DNA of 64,000 bases, taken from Nioella aestuarii (GTDB taxonomy: Bacteria > Pseudomonadota > Alphaproteobacteria > Rhodobacterales > Rhodobacteraceae). Each line of letters begins with the position of its first letter. The first letter of the stretch is position 1. The position numbers were made by a program, and so were the translations under genes. Location of the stretch: assembly GCF_050896395.1 (NCBI RefSeq), contig NZ_JBPBBA010000020.1, positions 6,098 through 70,097 on the forward strand. The letters are read 5' to 3'. Positions 42,089 to 51,105 of this stretch are shown here, piece by piece. Under the pieces are notes generated by a model. That model was not told the origin of the DNA. It searched no databases and saw nothing but the letters and a program-made list of their open reading frames with translations.

Positions 42089-43774
42089 TTAGCGCGCCAC
42101 GGCCTTGACGCTGTTCTGCCAGTCGGGGTGCATCCACGGTTCCAGGTTAGAGCGGGGCAACATGCCTTTGCCGAGGATATGATCCGACGCCTTTTCACCC
42201 GTCATGATCGATGGACCATTGAGGTTGCCATTGGTGATGCGAGGAAAGATCGAGCTGTCGGCGACGCGCAGGCCCTCGACGCCGATGACACGGCACTCTG
42301 GATCAACGACTGACATAGGATCGTCCGCTGCGCCCATCTTGCAGGTGCCGCAGGGGTGGTAGGCGCTTTCAGCTTCGTCGCGGATGAACTCGTCAAGCTC
42401 CTCATCGGTTTGCACGTGGCTACCCGGCTGAATCTCCTTACCGCGATACTCATCGAAGGCGGGCTGGGCAAAGATCTCTCGCGTCAGGCGGATGCAACGG
42501 CGGAAATCGGACCAGTCTTCAGGGTCGGACATGTAGTTGAAGAAGATATTCGGGGCGACGTTCGGGTCGTTCGATGCCAGCGTGATCGCGCCGCGCGATT
42601 TTGACCGCATCGGGCCGACATGGGCCTGGAAGCCGTGGCCCTCGGACGGCGCTGTCCCATCGTAGCGCACCGCCATGGGAAGGAAGTGATACTGGATATC
42701 GGGATAGTCCACGCCCGGGCGCGAGCGTAGGAAGGCCGCGCTTTCGAACTGGTTGGAGGCCCCGAGACCTGTATGTGTGGCCAGCCACTGGGTGCCGATG
42801 ATACCCTTGCTGATCAGGTTCCAGTATTTGTAGAGCGTGATGGGCTGGGTGCAGGCCTGCTGGATGTAAAGCTCCAGGTGATCTTGCAGGTTTTGGCCCA
42901 CTCCGGGGCGATCGGCGATCACCTCGATCCCGTGGTCTGCCAGATGCGCGGCGGGGCCGATGCCCGACAGCATCAGGATTTTGGGTGAGTTGATGGCCGA
43001 GGCCGCGACGATGACCTCTCGGTTGGCCTTTACCACCTCAATATTTCCGTTCCGGTCGATCTCGACGCCGGTGGCGCGGCCCTCTTCGATGATCACCCGG
43101 CGCACATAGCAACGCATCAGGTTGCAGTTGGGCCGTTTGAGCGCCGGTTTCAGATAGGCATTGGCCGCCGACCAGCGCTGGCCCTGCCAGACGGTCTGTT
43201 CCATCGGGCCGAAGCCTTCCTGCTTCTCGCCGTTATAGTCGTCGGTCAGTTCAAAACCCGCCTGCCGCCCGGCCTCGACAAAGGCCTGAAACAGCGGGTT
43301 GGTGCGGGGGCCGCGTGTGACGTGAAGGGGGCCGTTGTTCCCACGCCAGGTTGGATCGCCACCATGGCCGCCATCGTGCCAGTTCTCCATCCGCATGAAA
43401 TAGGGCAGCACGTCGGCATAGGACCAGCCTGCCGCGCCGCTGTCGTTCCAGTGGTCATAGTCGCGCGCATGGCCGCGCACATAGACCATGCCGTTGATCG
43501 ATGAGGAGCCGCCGATGACCTTGCCACGCGGACAGACGAGGCTGCGGTTGTTCAGATGTGGTTCTGGTTGCGTTTTGAAGCCCCAGTCATACATCGCCAT
43601 GTTCATCGGGTAGGACAGGGCAGCGGGCATCTGGATGAACGGGCCCTTGTCGGAGCCGCCATATTCCAGCACCAGGACGCTGTGCTTTCCATCCTCTGAC
43701 AAGCGATAGGCCATTGCCGACCCGGCGGACCCGGATCCGATAATGACGAAATCGGCTTGTCTGACGGTTGGCAT
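42089..43774 (-). CDS. betA: Choline dehydrogenase
   Basis: A 561-residue GMC flavoprotein oxidising choline to betaine aldehyde, giving the osmolyte glycine betaine or entry to its breakdown. The FAD site is VIIGSGSAGSAMAYRL near the N-terminus; the GMC signature GGSSSINGMVYVRGH follows. The active-site His region is SAYHPCGTCKMG and PRITNGNLNGP near the end. betB and betI are not adjacent, unlike in many bet operons. It lies 143 bp downstream of the NhaA-fusion gene on the same strand. Choline use is typical of marine roseobacters. Confidence 0.95.
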   Translation of the reverse strand: MPTVRQADFVIIGSGSAGSAMAYRLSEDGKHSVLVLEYGGSDKGPFIQMPAALSYPMNMAMYDWGFKTQPEPHLNNRSLVCPRGKVIGGSSSINGMVYVRGHARDYDHWNDSGAAGWSYADVLPYFMRMENWHDGGHGGDPTWRGNNGPLHVTRGPRTNPLFQAFVEAGRQAGFELTDDYNGEKQEGFGPMEQTVWQGQRWSAANAYLKPALKRPNCNLMRCYVRRVIIEEGRATGVEIDRNGNIEVVKANREVIVAASAINSPKILMLSGIGPAAHLADHGIEVIADRPGVGQNLQDHLELYIQQACTQPITLYKYWNLISKGIIGTQWLATHTGLGASNQFESAAFLRSRPGVDYPDIQYHFLPMAVRYDGTAPSEGHGFQAHVGPMRSKSRGAITLASNDPNVAPNIFFNYMSDPEDWSDFRRCIRLTREIFAQPAFDEYRGKEIQPGSHVQTDEELDEFIRDEAESAYHPCGTCKMGAADDPMSVVDPECRVIGVEGLRVADSSIFPRITNGNLNGPSIMTGEKASDHILGKGMLPRSNLEPWMHPDWQNSVKAVAR

Positions 43775-43917
43775 GGTGCGGCCCCCTTGGCTTTTGGCAC
43801 TGAACTGAGTGAAGACGGGAAATGACGCCCCTTGCGCATGAAAATGCCCCCAAAGCGGGAATTTTCCGGGAAAGAATGCGACTGGTTTTCCTTATTTCGC
43901 GACGATGGCCCTTGGAC

Positions 43918-45729
43918 TTAGCCAGGATTGTCGGTGTGCCGGGCCGCAAGGATCAGGATCAGCGAGCCGACAAGGGCCGATGTTAGCGAAGCCAGAAGGA
44001 TGGCCAGCTTGACCGATGCCAGCTGCTCGCCCGTGAAAGCCGCGCTGCCAATGAAAATCGACATGGTGAAGCCGACGCCCGCAAGGCTGCCCGCACCCAG
44101 AAGCTGCATCCAGCTAATCTCGGATGACATCTGCGCAAAGCCAAGACGGACGGCGAGGAAGACCAGCACAAAGATGCCCAGCGGTTTGCCGAGAACCAGC
44201 CCGGCCATAACGCCCAACGCCTCCGGCTCCCACAGGGAAAACTGCGCGCCGACGATCAGGATGCCAGTGTTGAAGAACGCAAAGAGCGGCAGGATCAGAA
44301 AGTTCGACCAATGCTCCAGCGCGTTTTGCAGGTGGAAGCCGGGTTCGCGCAGCCGGTCCACGGCGTGCTGAAGCCGGGATAGGGTGCCATGGCCGACGGG
44401 GGTGTCAGGGTCGCGCAGTTCCGCGTCAAAAATCGCGGCGGTTTGGGCGGCGACGCCCCTGATATTGGCAGACCGGCGCGACGGGATGGCAGCGGCGGTC
44501 AGCACCCCCGCAAGGGTCGCGTGCAGGCCGCTTTCGTGAACGTAGAACCACAGGGCCGCGCCGAGGATCAGGTACGGCGTGCGGGAATAGATTCGGCCCC
44601 GATTGAGCCCTATCATTACCGCGAAAATCACCACGGCGATGGCGAATTCCCGCATGTGGAAGCCGTTGCCGTAGAACACCGCTATGACAAGGATCGCGCC
44701 GAGGTCATCTGCGATGGCAAGGGCCGATACAAAGACTTTGAGCGAGGTGGGCACGCGGTCTCCCAAGAGGGCGAGGATGCCAAGGGTGAAGGCAATATCG
44801 GTCGCCATCGGCACGCCCCAGCCATGGGCAGTGGGCTGCCCCCAGTTGATTGCCGCATAGATCATGGCGGGCGCGACCATGCCGCCAATGGCCCCGATAA
44901 TCGGCAACGCGGCGCGGGCGGGATCGGAGAGTTCGCCGTTCACGATCTCTCGTTTGATCTCGATCCCCACCAGCAGGAAAAACAGCGCCATCAGCGCGTC
45001 ATTCACCCACATCTCCAACGGAAGGGAAAAGATGGTCTCACCAAAGGACAGGGCAATCGGCAATTCGCGCAGATGTTCATACGCGTCGTGCAGGCCCAGA
45101 TTGACGGTGATCAGCGCCAACAACGTGGCGAGGATCAGCACCAAACCGGCAGAGGCGGCCCAGTGAAAGAACTCCAGGCTGGCAATGCGGATCTGCACGC
45201 CAATTGGCTTTTGCACCTCTTCCGTCAAAGAGGTTTCGTCCCAGGCCCCGTCATAAAGCCTGCCGTCGATGAACAGAGCGGGCGTGTCGCGGACACCAGC
45301 GCGATGAGCGACGATACGATCTTCGGCCAATCTTGCATCGGTCGCCTCGGACCACATGTCGGCTTTCAGGCGGTCCAGATCGAGGCCCAGCACCTCGCCA
45401 ATTGAGAGAATCAGCGCCTCGGTATAGCGGGGCGGACGAGAAAAGAGGGCGCGGTGCATATCCTCATACGCACCCTGATGGGCGGCGGCGATGGCCCCGC
45501 GCGCGGCGATCTCGGACCCGGTATGCTCGGCCCCGCCGGGCAGGAACCGCACCGCCATCGACACGTTCTGCGGGCCGAAGCGACCGGCAGAGCGTTGCAT
45601 TACATCGCGGATGCGGCGTGTGTGCTTGCAGGAAAAATCCAGATACCAGACCAGCCGCGCCCTGCCGCCGCCCTCTGTTAAAAGAATATCACGGGACGGG
45701 TGTAGGTCGGGTGTCAGGGATTCGGTCAT
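43918..45729 (-). CDS. nhaA: DsbA-like domain fused to Na+/H+ antiporter NhaA
   Basis: A 603-residue fusion. Residues 1 to about 180 have a thioredoxin/DsbA fold: a strand YLDFSCKHTRRI in place of the usual CxxC, a helical insert, and the cis-Pro loop VRDTPALFIDG. Only one Cys of the active-site pair is present (CKHT). The rest is NhaA: EMWVNDALMALFFLLVGIEIKRE, a functional Asp in ATDIAFTLG, and the paired Asp in LAIADDLGA. NhaA exchanges cytosolic Na+ for H+ and the fused domain should lie in the cytosol, since no signal peptide precedes it. Similar fusions exist in actinobacteria and alphaproteobacteria. It starts at ATG 45729, divergent from marR. Confidence 0.93.
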   Translation of the reverse strand: MTESLTPDLHPSRDILLTEGGGRARLVWYLDFSCKHTRRIRDVMQRSAGRFGPQNVSMAVRFLPGGAEHTGSEIAARGAIAAAHQGAYEDMHRALFSRPPRYTEALILSIGEVLGLDLDRLKADMWSEATDARLAEDRIVAHRAGVRDTPALFIDGRLYDGAWDETSLTEEVQKPIGVQIRIASLEFFHWAASAGLVLILATLLALITVNLGLHDAYEHLRELPIALSFGETIFSLPLEMWVNDALMALFFLLVGIEIKREIVNGELSDPARAALPIIGAIGGMVAPAMIYAAINWGQPTAHGWGVPMATDIAFTLGILALLGDRVPTSLKVFVSALAIADDLGAILVIAVFYGNGFHMREFAIAVVIFAVMIGLNRGRIYSRTPYLILGAALWFYVHESGLHATLAGVLTAAAIPSRRSANIRGVAAQTAAIFDAELRDPDTPVGHGTLSRLQHAVDRLREPGFHLQNALEHWSNFLILPLFAFFNTGILIVGAQFSLWEPEALGVMAGLVLGKPLGIFVLVFLAVRLGFAQMSSEISWMQLLGAGSLAGVGFTMSIFIGSAAFTGEQLASVKLAILLASLTSALVGSLILILAARHTDNPG

Positions 45730-45765
45730 CGGGTGGCCCGGCTCGAAATTTCTAATCTTGAATGT

Positions 45766-45778
45766 TTCATAATATGAA
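45766..45778. promoter_or_regulatory. Candidate MarR operator
   Basis: TTCATA-A-TATGAA, a perfect inverted repeat, lies between the divergent nhaA and marR genes. Its length and central position match MarR-family operators, and the marR gene 32 bp away begins the efflux operon. Confidence 0.55.
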
Positions 45779-45809
45779 GTAAATTGGCGTGCAACATGAA
45801 AGGCACCCG

Positions 45810-46292
45810 ATGTCCTCTGAAGATTTCATTCCCACCCCCGGCCCGCTGATGGACCTTGGTCCGCGCACCCGCGCGATCCTGGGGGTGCACATGCTGTTTC
45901 GAAAGATCGAAGAGCAGCTGGAAGCGTTGAGCACCGAGCCCGCCCTGACCAAGCCGGAACGGCATCTGCTGGTGGTTCTGTCGCAGCCTACGCGGATGGG
46001 GGCGCTGGCGCAGGAATTGCAGACCGTACCGTCCTCGATCACCGCGATAGCAGATTCGCTGGAGGCGAAGGGGCTGATCGGGCGCCAGCGCGACCCCGAC
46101 GACCGGCGAGCTTGGCGGTTGTTTCTGACCGAAGACGGACAGCGCCTGCGCCATTGGATGGCCGACCGTGCCGCCGCGATTTTCACCGAGGCCACGGGCC
46201 TTCCCGACGATGACATAGACACGCTGGCCCGCCTGTTGGCCGAGGTCAGCGAAGCCCCATACCGCAGCATTGATTGCGCAGGAGAGATTTGA
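45810..46292 (+). CDS. MarR-family transcription regulator of the RND operon
   Basis: A 160-residue regulator starting MSSEDFIPTPGP at ATG 45810. Helices and winged helix cover about residues 45-115: a recognition helix in SSITAIADSLEAKGLIGRQ and a wing RDPDDRRAWRLFLTEDGQ. The DDRR wing motif is typical of MarR. Its stop overlaps the start of the adaptor gene by one base (TGATG), so it is first in an autoregulated efflux operon. The ligand is probably a drug-like or phenolic compound. Confidence 0.9.
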   Translation: MSSEDFIPTPGPLMDLGPRTRAILGVHMLFRKIEEQLEALSTEPALTKPERHLLVVLSQPTRMGALAQELQTVPSSITAIADSLEAKGLIGRQRDPDDRRAWRLFLTEDGQRLRHWMADRAAAIFTEATGLPDDDIDTLARLLAEVSEAPYRSIDCAGEI

Positions 46293-47341
46293 TGAAAGCC
46301 CTAGTTCTTGCCGCCCTGATGGCCGTTATGGCCAGCCCCGCCGCCATGGCTCAGGATACTGCCGCCGAGGTTATTCGCCCCGTTCGGCTGATGACGGTGA
46401 CCAGCAACTCCGACGGGGTGACGCGCCAGTTTTTCGGGCAGGTCGTCGCAGCACAGACGGTGGATCTGGCGTTTCAGGTCGGTGGGCGCATCGTGGAGTT
46501 CCCGGTTCTGGACGGGCAGGAGATCACGGAAGGATCGTTGATCGCGCAGCTGGATCTGGAGACGTTCGAACTGCAGCTCGATCAGGCGCGGGTTCAGATG
46601 GAACAGGCGGAACGGACACTGACGCGGCTGACGCAGTTGCAGGGCAGCTCGGTGTCTCAGGTCAGCGTCGATGACGCCGAAACGCAGGTGGCACTGGCGC
46701 GCATCGCGGTTCAGAACGCCGAATACGCGCTGGAACATGCGACTCTGGTCGCGCCCTTCGATGCATTGGTGGCATCCCGCAATGTCGCCAATTTCACCAC
46801 CATCGGCGCCGGCAGCCCGGTTGTGCGCCTGCATGACATGTCAGAGCTTCGGATCGAAATCGACGTGCCGGAGGTGCTGTTCCAGCAGGCCGGTCAGAAC
46901 CCGAACGTGGAGCTGTGGGCGCAGTTCCCGGTCAGCGGTGAAACACACCCTTTGACGATCCGCGAATTCGTTGCCGAAGCTTCGGCCGTGGGGCAGACCT
47001 TTCGCCTGACGCTGGCGATGCCCCGGCCCGAGAATACGTCGATCCTGCCGGGGTCATCTGCCACGGTCTTTGCCCGGTTGGTGCCCGATCATCCGGCTCT
47101 GGTCATCCCGGCATCTGCCATTCACACCGGCAATGACGGTTCGGTCGGTGTGCTGCGGTTCGTGGAGGGGCAAGACGGGCTTGGAAACGTTGAACTGGTC
47201 GCGATCGAGATCGAACCGGCGCGCGATGGCGGCTTTGTCGTGCTGTCGGGGATAACGGATGGCGACGAGATCGTGACAACCGGGGTGAATGCCTTGGAAG
47301 ACGGCCTGACCGTTCGCCGTTTCACCGGCTTCGGCAACTGA
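46292..47341 (+). CDS. RND efflux periplasmic adaptor (HlyD/AcrA family)
   Basis: A 349-residue membrane-fusion protein with signal peptide MKALVLAALMAVMASPAAMA. The barrel-sandwich hybrid has FQVGGRIVEFPVLDGQEI, followed by a coiled-coil hairpin (about 90-150, ELQLDQARVQMEQAERTL) and the return strand LVAPFDALVASRNV. A beta-barrel and membrane-proximal domain finish it. No lipobox Cys is seen, so it is likely soluble or anchored otherwise. It links the pump of the next gene to an outer-membrane channel not encoded here. Confidence 0.92.
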   Translation: MKALVLAALMAVMASPAAMAQDTAAEVIRPVRLMTVTSNSDGVTRQFFGQVVAAQTVDLAFQVGGRIVEFPVLDGQEITEGSLIAQLDLETFELQLDQARVQMEQAERTLTRLTQLQGSSVSQVSVDDAETQVALARIAVQNAEYALEHATLVAPFDALVASRNVANFTTIGAGSPVVRLHDMSELRIEIDVPEVLFQQAGQNPNVELWAQFPVSGETHPLTIREFVAEASAVGQTFRLTLAMPRPENTSILPGSSATVFARLVPDHPALVIPASAIHTGNDGSVGVLRFVEGQDGLGNVELVAIEIEPARDGGFVVLSGITDGDEIVTTGVNALEDGLTVRRFTGFGN

Positions 47342-47352
47342 GGGTCCGGGCC

Positions 47353-50300
47353 ATGAACATCGCGCGCGCGTCCATCGACAAGCCGATCCTGACATGGATC
47401 GTGATCCTGATCAGCCTGTTTGGCGGCATCTGGGGCTTCGCCACGCTGGGGCGGCTGGAAGACCCGGCCTTCACCATCAAGACCGCTGTTGTTGTCACCC
47501 AGTATCCCGGCGCTTCGGCGGAGCAGGTGATGACCGAAGTGACCGAGCCCCTCGAGGCCGCCATTCAGCGGATGGGAGAGGTCGACCGGATCACTTCGAT
47601 CAATCGGCCCGGCCTGTCGCGGATCGAGGTCGAGATCGTCTCGACCTATGACGGCGATGAACTTCCCGGAATCTGGACCGACCTGCGCGAACGGGTAACA
47701 GACGCGGCCGGCAACTTGCCCGACGGGGTGCGCCCACCGATGGTAAATGACGGGTTTGGCGATGTGTTCGGCATCTTCTTCGCGGTGACGGCAGATGGCT
47801 TTTCCGACGCCGAGCAACATGAACTGGCCCGGTTCCTGCGGCGTGAATTGCTGGCCGTGGATGGCGTGGCCGATGTGGATGTACAGGGCCTGCCCGATGA
47901 GGCGATCTTCGTAGAGCCCAGCCTGGCGCTCACGGTGCATCAGAATATCTCGCCCCAGCTGATCCTTGAAGCGTTGGCCAATTCTAACTCGGTCGCGCCC
48001 GCCGGGTCGCTAAGCGATGCGCGCACCCGCACCATCATCCAGTCACCCGAAGGATCCGACAGCGTGTCAGAAATCGCCGGTTTGTCCGTGGGCGTGGGGG
48101 GCGAGGTGCTGAACCTTGTCGATTTTGCCACTGTCAGCCGGGGCCGGCAGGACCACCCGGCGCAGATCATCCGGTTTAATGGACAGGAGGCCTTCACGCT
48201 TGGCGTTGCGGGGCTGGCTACCGAAAACATCGTCGATGTGGGCAACCGGGTGGATGCGCGGTTGGCGGAGCTGTTGCCGGAGCTGCCCTACGGGGTCGAG
48301 TTGCAGCCGATATACCAGCAACATGTCGTGGTGGACGAAGCCTCTGGTGCGTTTCTGGTGAACCTTGCCATGTCAGTGGCCATCGTGGTGGGTGTTTTGG
48401 CCATTTTCATGGGCTGGCGCGCCGCCGTGGTCGTCGGGGCAACCCTGCTGCTGACCGTTGTGGGGACGCTCTTCTTCATGGGGATCTTCGCCATCGAGAT
48501 GGAGCGGATTTCGCTCGGCGCGCTGATCATCGCGATGGGGATGCTTGTGGACAACGCCATCGTGGTGGCGGAGGGGATGCAGATCGCCATGCTGCGCGGC
48601 AAATCTTCCCGCGATGCATCGGATGAGGCGGCGGGTAAGACGCAGATCCCACTGCTTGGCGCGACGGTGATCGGCATCATGGCGTTTGCCGGGATCGGGT
48701 TGTCGCCTGATGCGACGGGTGAATTCCTGTTCTCGCTTTTCGCCGTCATCGGCATTTCACTGTTGCTGTCCTGGGGGCTGGCGCTGACCGTGACGCCGCT
48801 GCTTGGGCACTATTTTTTCAAGCGCGGCACGTCGGGCGGGGCGGATGCTTATTCCGGTGCGCTTTTCCGGGCCTATGGTGCTGTGCTGCGCGGGGCGCTG
48901 CGGTTGCGTTGGCTGGTGGTCGTTACGCTGCTGGTGGTGACGGTTGCCTGCTACTGGGGCTTCGGTCAGGTGCGGCAACAGTTCTTCCCCGACAGCAACA
49001 CGCCGATTTTCTTTGTCCACTATCAGCTGCCGCAGGGCACGCCGATTCAGACAACGGCACAGAACATGAGCGTGTTTGAGGAGTGGCTGGCTGAGCGGGA
49101 GGAGGTCGTGTCCGTGTCCACTTTCGTGGGGCAGGGCGCGACGCGGTTCATGCTGACATACGGGGCGGAATCCCCGAACCCCGCCTATGGGCACCTGATC
49201 ATCCGCACTGCAACGCTTGACCAGATCCCCGGCCTTCAGGCCGATCTGGATGCGTTCGGCGCGGCGGCTTTCCCCGAGGCGGAGTTCCGCACCGCCCGGC
49301 TGGTCTTTGGGCCCGGCGGCGGAAACCCGATCGAAGTGCGCTTTTCCGGCAGCGACCCGGCGGTGCTGCGCGATCTGGCCGATCAGGCGGAACAGGTGAT
49401 GCTGGCCAATTCCGACAACATCCTGGCCCCGCGCAACAACTGGCGCGAACAGGAAATCGTGCTACGCCCTCTTTACGCTACCGAACGTGCGCAAGCAGCA
49501 GGCATCACCCGCGACGACATCTCGACCGCCATGCGGCTGGCAACGGATGGGATCTCGGCGGGCACCTATCGGGAAAATGAGCGGTTGATCCCGATCATCG
49601 TGCGGGCACCACGCAATGAGGGCCTGACGGTGTTGGATCAGGTTGTCTATTCGCCGGTCGATGGCAGCCCGGTCCCAATGGAACAGGTTGTCGACGGGAT
49701 GGGCTTTGAAGTGCAGAACACCTTGATCCATCGCCGCAACCGGGTGCCGACCATCACCGTTGGCGCGTCCATACCCACCGACCGGACAGCGTCAGAGGTT
49801 CATGCAGAGATCCGCGCGGCGGTCGAAGCGATTCCGCTGCCGCTCGGCTATGCGATGGAGTGGGGGGGCGAGTTCGAAAGCTCGAACGAAGCGAATGCGA
49901 GCCTGGGTGCGCAATTGCCGGTCACGATCCTGATCATGATCCTGATCTCGGTCCTGCTGTTCAATGCGCTGCGGCAACCGCTGATTATCTGGCTGCTGGT
50001 TCCCATGGCGGTGAACGGGGTGACGCTTGGGTTGCTTGGCACCGGTTTGCCATTTTCGTTTACCGCGCTTCTGGGGCTGCTCTCTCTGTCGGGGATGCTG
50101 ATCAAGAACGGCATCGTGCTGGTCGAGGAGATCGACCTTGTCCGGGCCGAGGGTGCGGCTCTGAGAGAGGCCATCGTCACCGCCAGCACATCGCGCCTGA
50201 GGCCCGTGGTGCTGGCGGCTGCAACGACCATTCTGGGCATGGCGCCGCTGTTGTCGGACGCGTTCTTCGTGTCGATGTCGATCACGATCATGGGCGGTCT

Positions 50301-50391
50301 GGCCTTTGCGTCGGTTCTGACGCTGGTCGCGGCCCCGGTCTTCTATGACCTGTTCTTCTCGCGAGAAGAAAGGCGCAGAATGGCGGCTTAG
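47353..50391 (+). CDS. RND efflux pump inner-membrane permease
   Basis: A 1012-residue RND transporter with 12 helices and two large periplasmic loops. TM4 reads ALIIAMGMLVDNAIVVAEGM, where AcrB has two neighbouring Asp (VDDA); here the second is Asn, so proton coupling may use one Asp plus residues in TM10 (GMLIKNGIVLVEEIDL). This VDN form is common in efflux pumps of the broad HAE group. It exports drugs or hydrophobic compounds using the proton gradient. It follows the adaptor by 11 bp and ends overlapping the ProC-like gene on the other strand by 4 bp. Confidence 0.93.
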   Translation: MNIARASIDKPILTWIVILISLFGGIWGFATLGRLEDPAFTIKTAVVVTQYPGASAEQVMTEVTEPLEAAIQRMGEVDRITSINRPGLSRIEVEIVSTYDGDELPGIWTDLRERVTDAAGNLPDGVRPPMVNDGFGDVFGIFFAVTADGFSDAEQHELARFLRRELLAVDGVADVDVQGLPDEAIFVEPSLALTVHQNISPQLILEALANSNSVAPAGSLSDARTRTIIQSPEGSDSVSEIAGLSVGVGGEVLNLVDFATVSRGRQDHPAQIIRFNGQEAFTLGVAGLATENIVDVGNRVDARLAELLPELPYGVELQPIYQQHVVVDEASGAFLVNLAMSVAIVVGVLAIFMGWRAAVVVGATLLLTVVGTLFFMGIFAIEMERISLGALIIAMGMLVDNAIVVAEGMQIAMLRGKSSRDASDEAAGKTQIPLLGATVIGIMAFAGIGLSPDATGEFLFSLFAVIGISLLLSWGLALTVTPLLGHYFFKRGTSGGADAYSGALFRAYGAVLRGALRLRWLVVVTLLVVTVACYWGFGQVRQQFFPDSNTPIFFVHYQLPQGTPIQTTAQNMSVFEEWLAEREEVVSVSTFVGQGATRFMLTYGAESPNPAYGHLIIRTATLDQIPGLQADLDAFGAAAFPEAEFRTARLVFGPGGGNPIEVRFSGSDPAVLRDLADQAEQVMLANSDNILAPRNNWREQEIVLRPLYATERAQAAGITRDDISTAMRLATDGISAGTYRENERLIPIIVRAPRNEGLTVLDQVVYSPVDGSPVPMEQVVDGMGFEVQNTLIHRRNRVPTITVGASIPTDRTASEVHAEIRAAVEAIPLPLGYAMEWGGEFESSNEANASLGAQLPVTILIMILISVLLFNALRQPLIIWLLVPMAVNGVTLGLLGTGLPFSFTALLGLLSLSGMLIKNGIVLVEEIDLVRAEGAALREAIVTASTSRLRPVVLAAATTILGMAPLLSDAFFVSMSITIMGGLAFASVLTLVAAPVFYDLFFSREERRRMAA

Positions 50392-51104
50392 AGACTGTTC
50401 AGGCCCTTGATCAGCACCTCAGGCGTTCCGGCGGCATCCATATGTTCGCGCAGCCGGGCATTATAGCCGCCGGGTGAGCTCAGTGCCTGCAACAGCGGCG
50501 CAAGGTCGTTTGACATCAGGTTGGACCCGACCAGCACGCGCAGGAAATCCTCGGCCTGTGCGGGGTCGCTGACCTTCGGCGTGATCCAATGTGCGGCATC
50601 GGCAACCAGTTTGACGGCCGGCGACAGCACCGCCTGCGCCGCCAGATAGGCCATCATTTCCGTGTTGTTTTCGACGGAATAGACACTGTTTTCGGGCGTG
50701 AAGAGCGTGTCGATCAGATCGGTCTGTCCCAAGGCAATGATGGGAGAGCCCCCCTTGGCGATGCCAGGAAAGGGCAGCATCAGGGCAACCGGCGTTGCGG
50801 GGGCAAGCATTGGAGCGAGCGTTTCCAGCGAAATGCCAGCGATGAAGGAAATCACCCTTTGACCGGCGTGAAAGTTCAGCGTCGGCAGCACGGTGGCGGC
50901 CTGATCCGGCAGCAGCCCAAGGAACAGAACGTCGCTGGCATCTACCACGCCCTGATTGTCCGCCACCATGACCCCGAACCGTGCCGTCAGATCGGCGGAC
51001 CGAGCGCGGCTGCGTTCTGACACGGTGATCTGGTGGCCGTCGCCCGCGATGCCCTCGACCACTGCGCTGGAGATAGTGCCGGTTCCTATGAAGCCAAGCC
51101 GCAT
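50388..51104 (-). CDS. Pyrroline-5-carboxylate reductase-like protein
   Basis: A 238-residue NAD(P)-dependent oxidoreductase of the ProC superfamily. The Rossmann loop GFIGTGTISSAV is at residues 4-15; a strand-helix then leads to VISFIAGISLETLAPML, where ProC has FSIAAGIS-like sequence. It ends about 30 residues short of standard ProC (270 residues), and the proline-binding serine/threonine region is changed. It begins one base after the flavoprotein stop, so the two act together; next to an N-methylproline demethylase-like enzyme a proline or pyrroline substrate is likely. Confidence 0.8.
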   Translation of the reverse strand: MRLGFIGTGTISSAVVEGIAGDGHQITVSERSRARSADLTARFGVMVADNQGVVDASDVLFLGLLPDQAATVLPTLNFHAGQRVISFIAGISLETLAPMLAPATPVALMLPFPGIAKGGSPIIALGQTDLIDTLFTPENSVYSVENNTEMMAYLAAQAVLSPAVKLVADAAHWITPKVSDPAQAEDFLRVLVGSNLMSNDLAPLLQALSSPGGYNARLREHMDAAGTPEVLIKGLNSL

Positions 51105-51105
51105 G

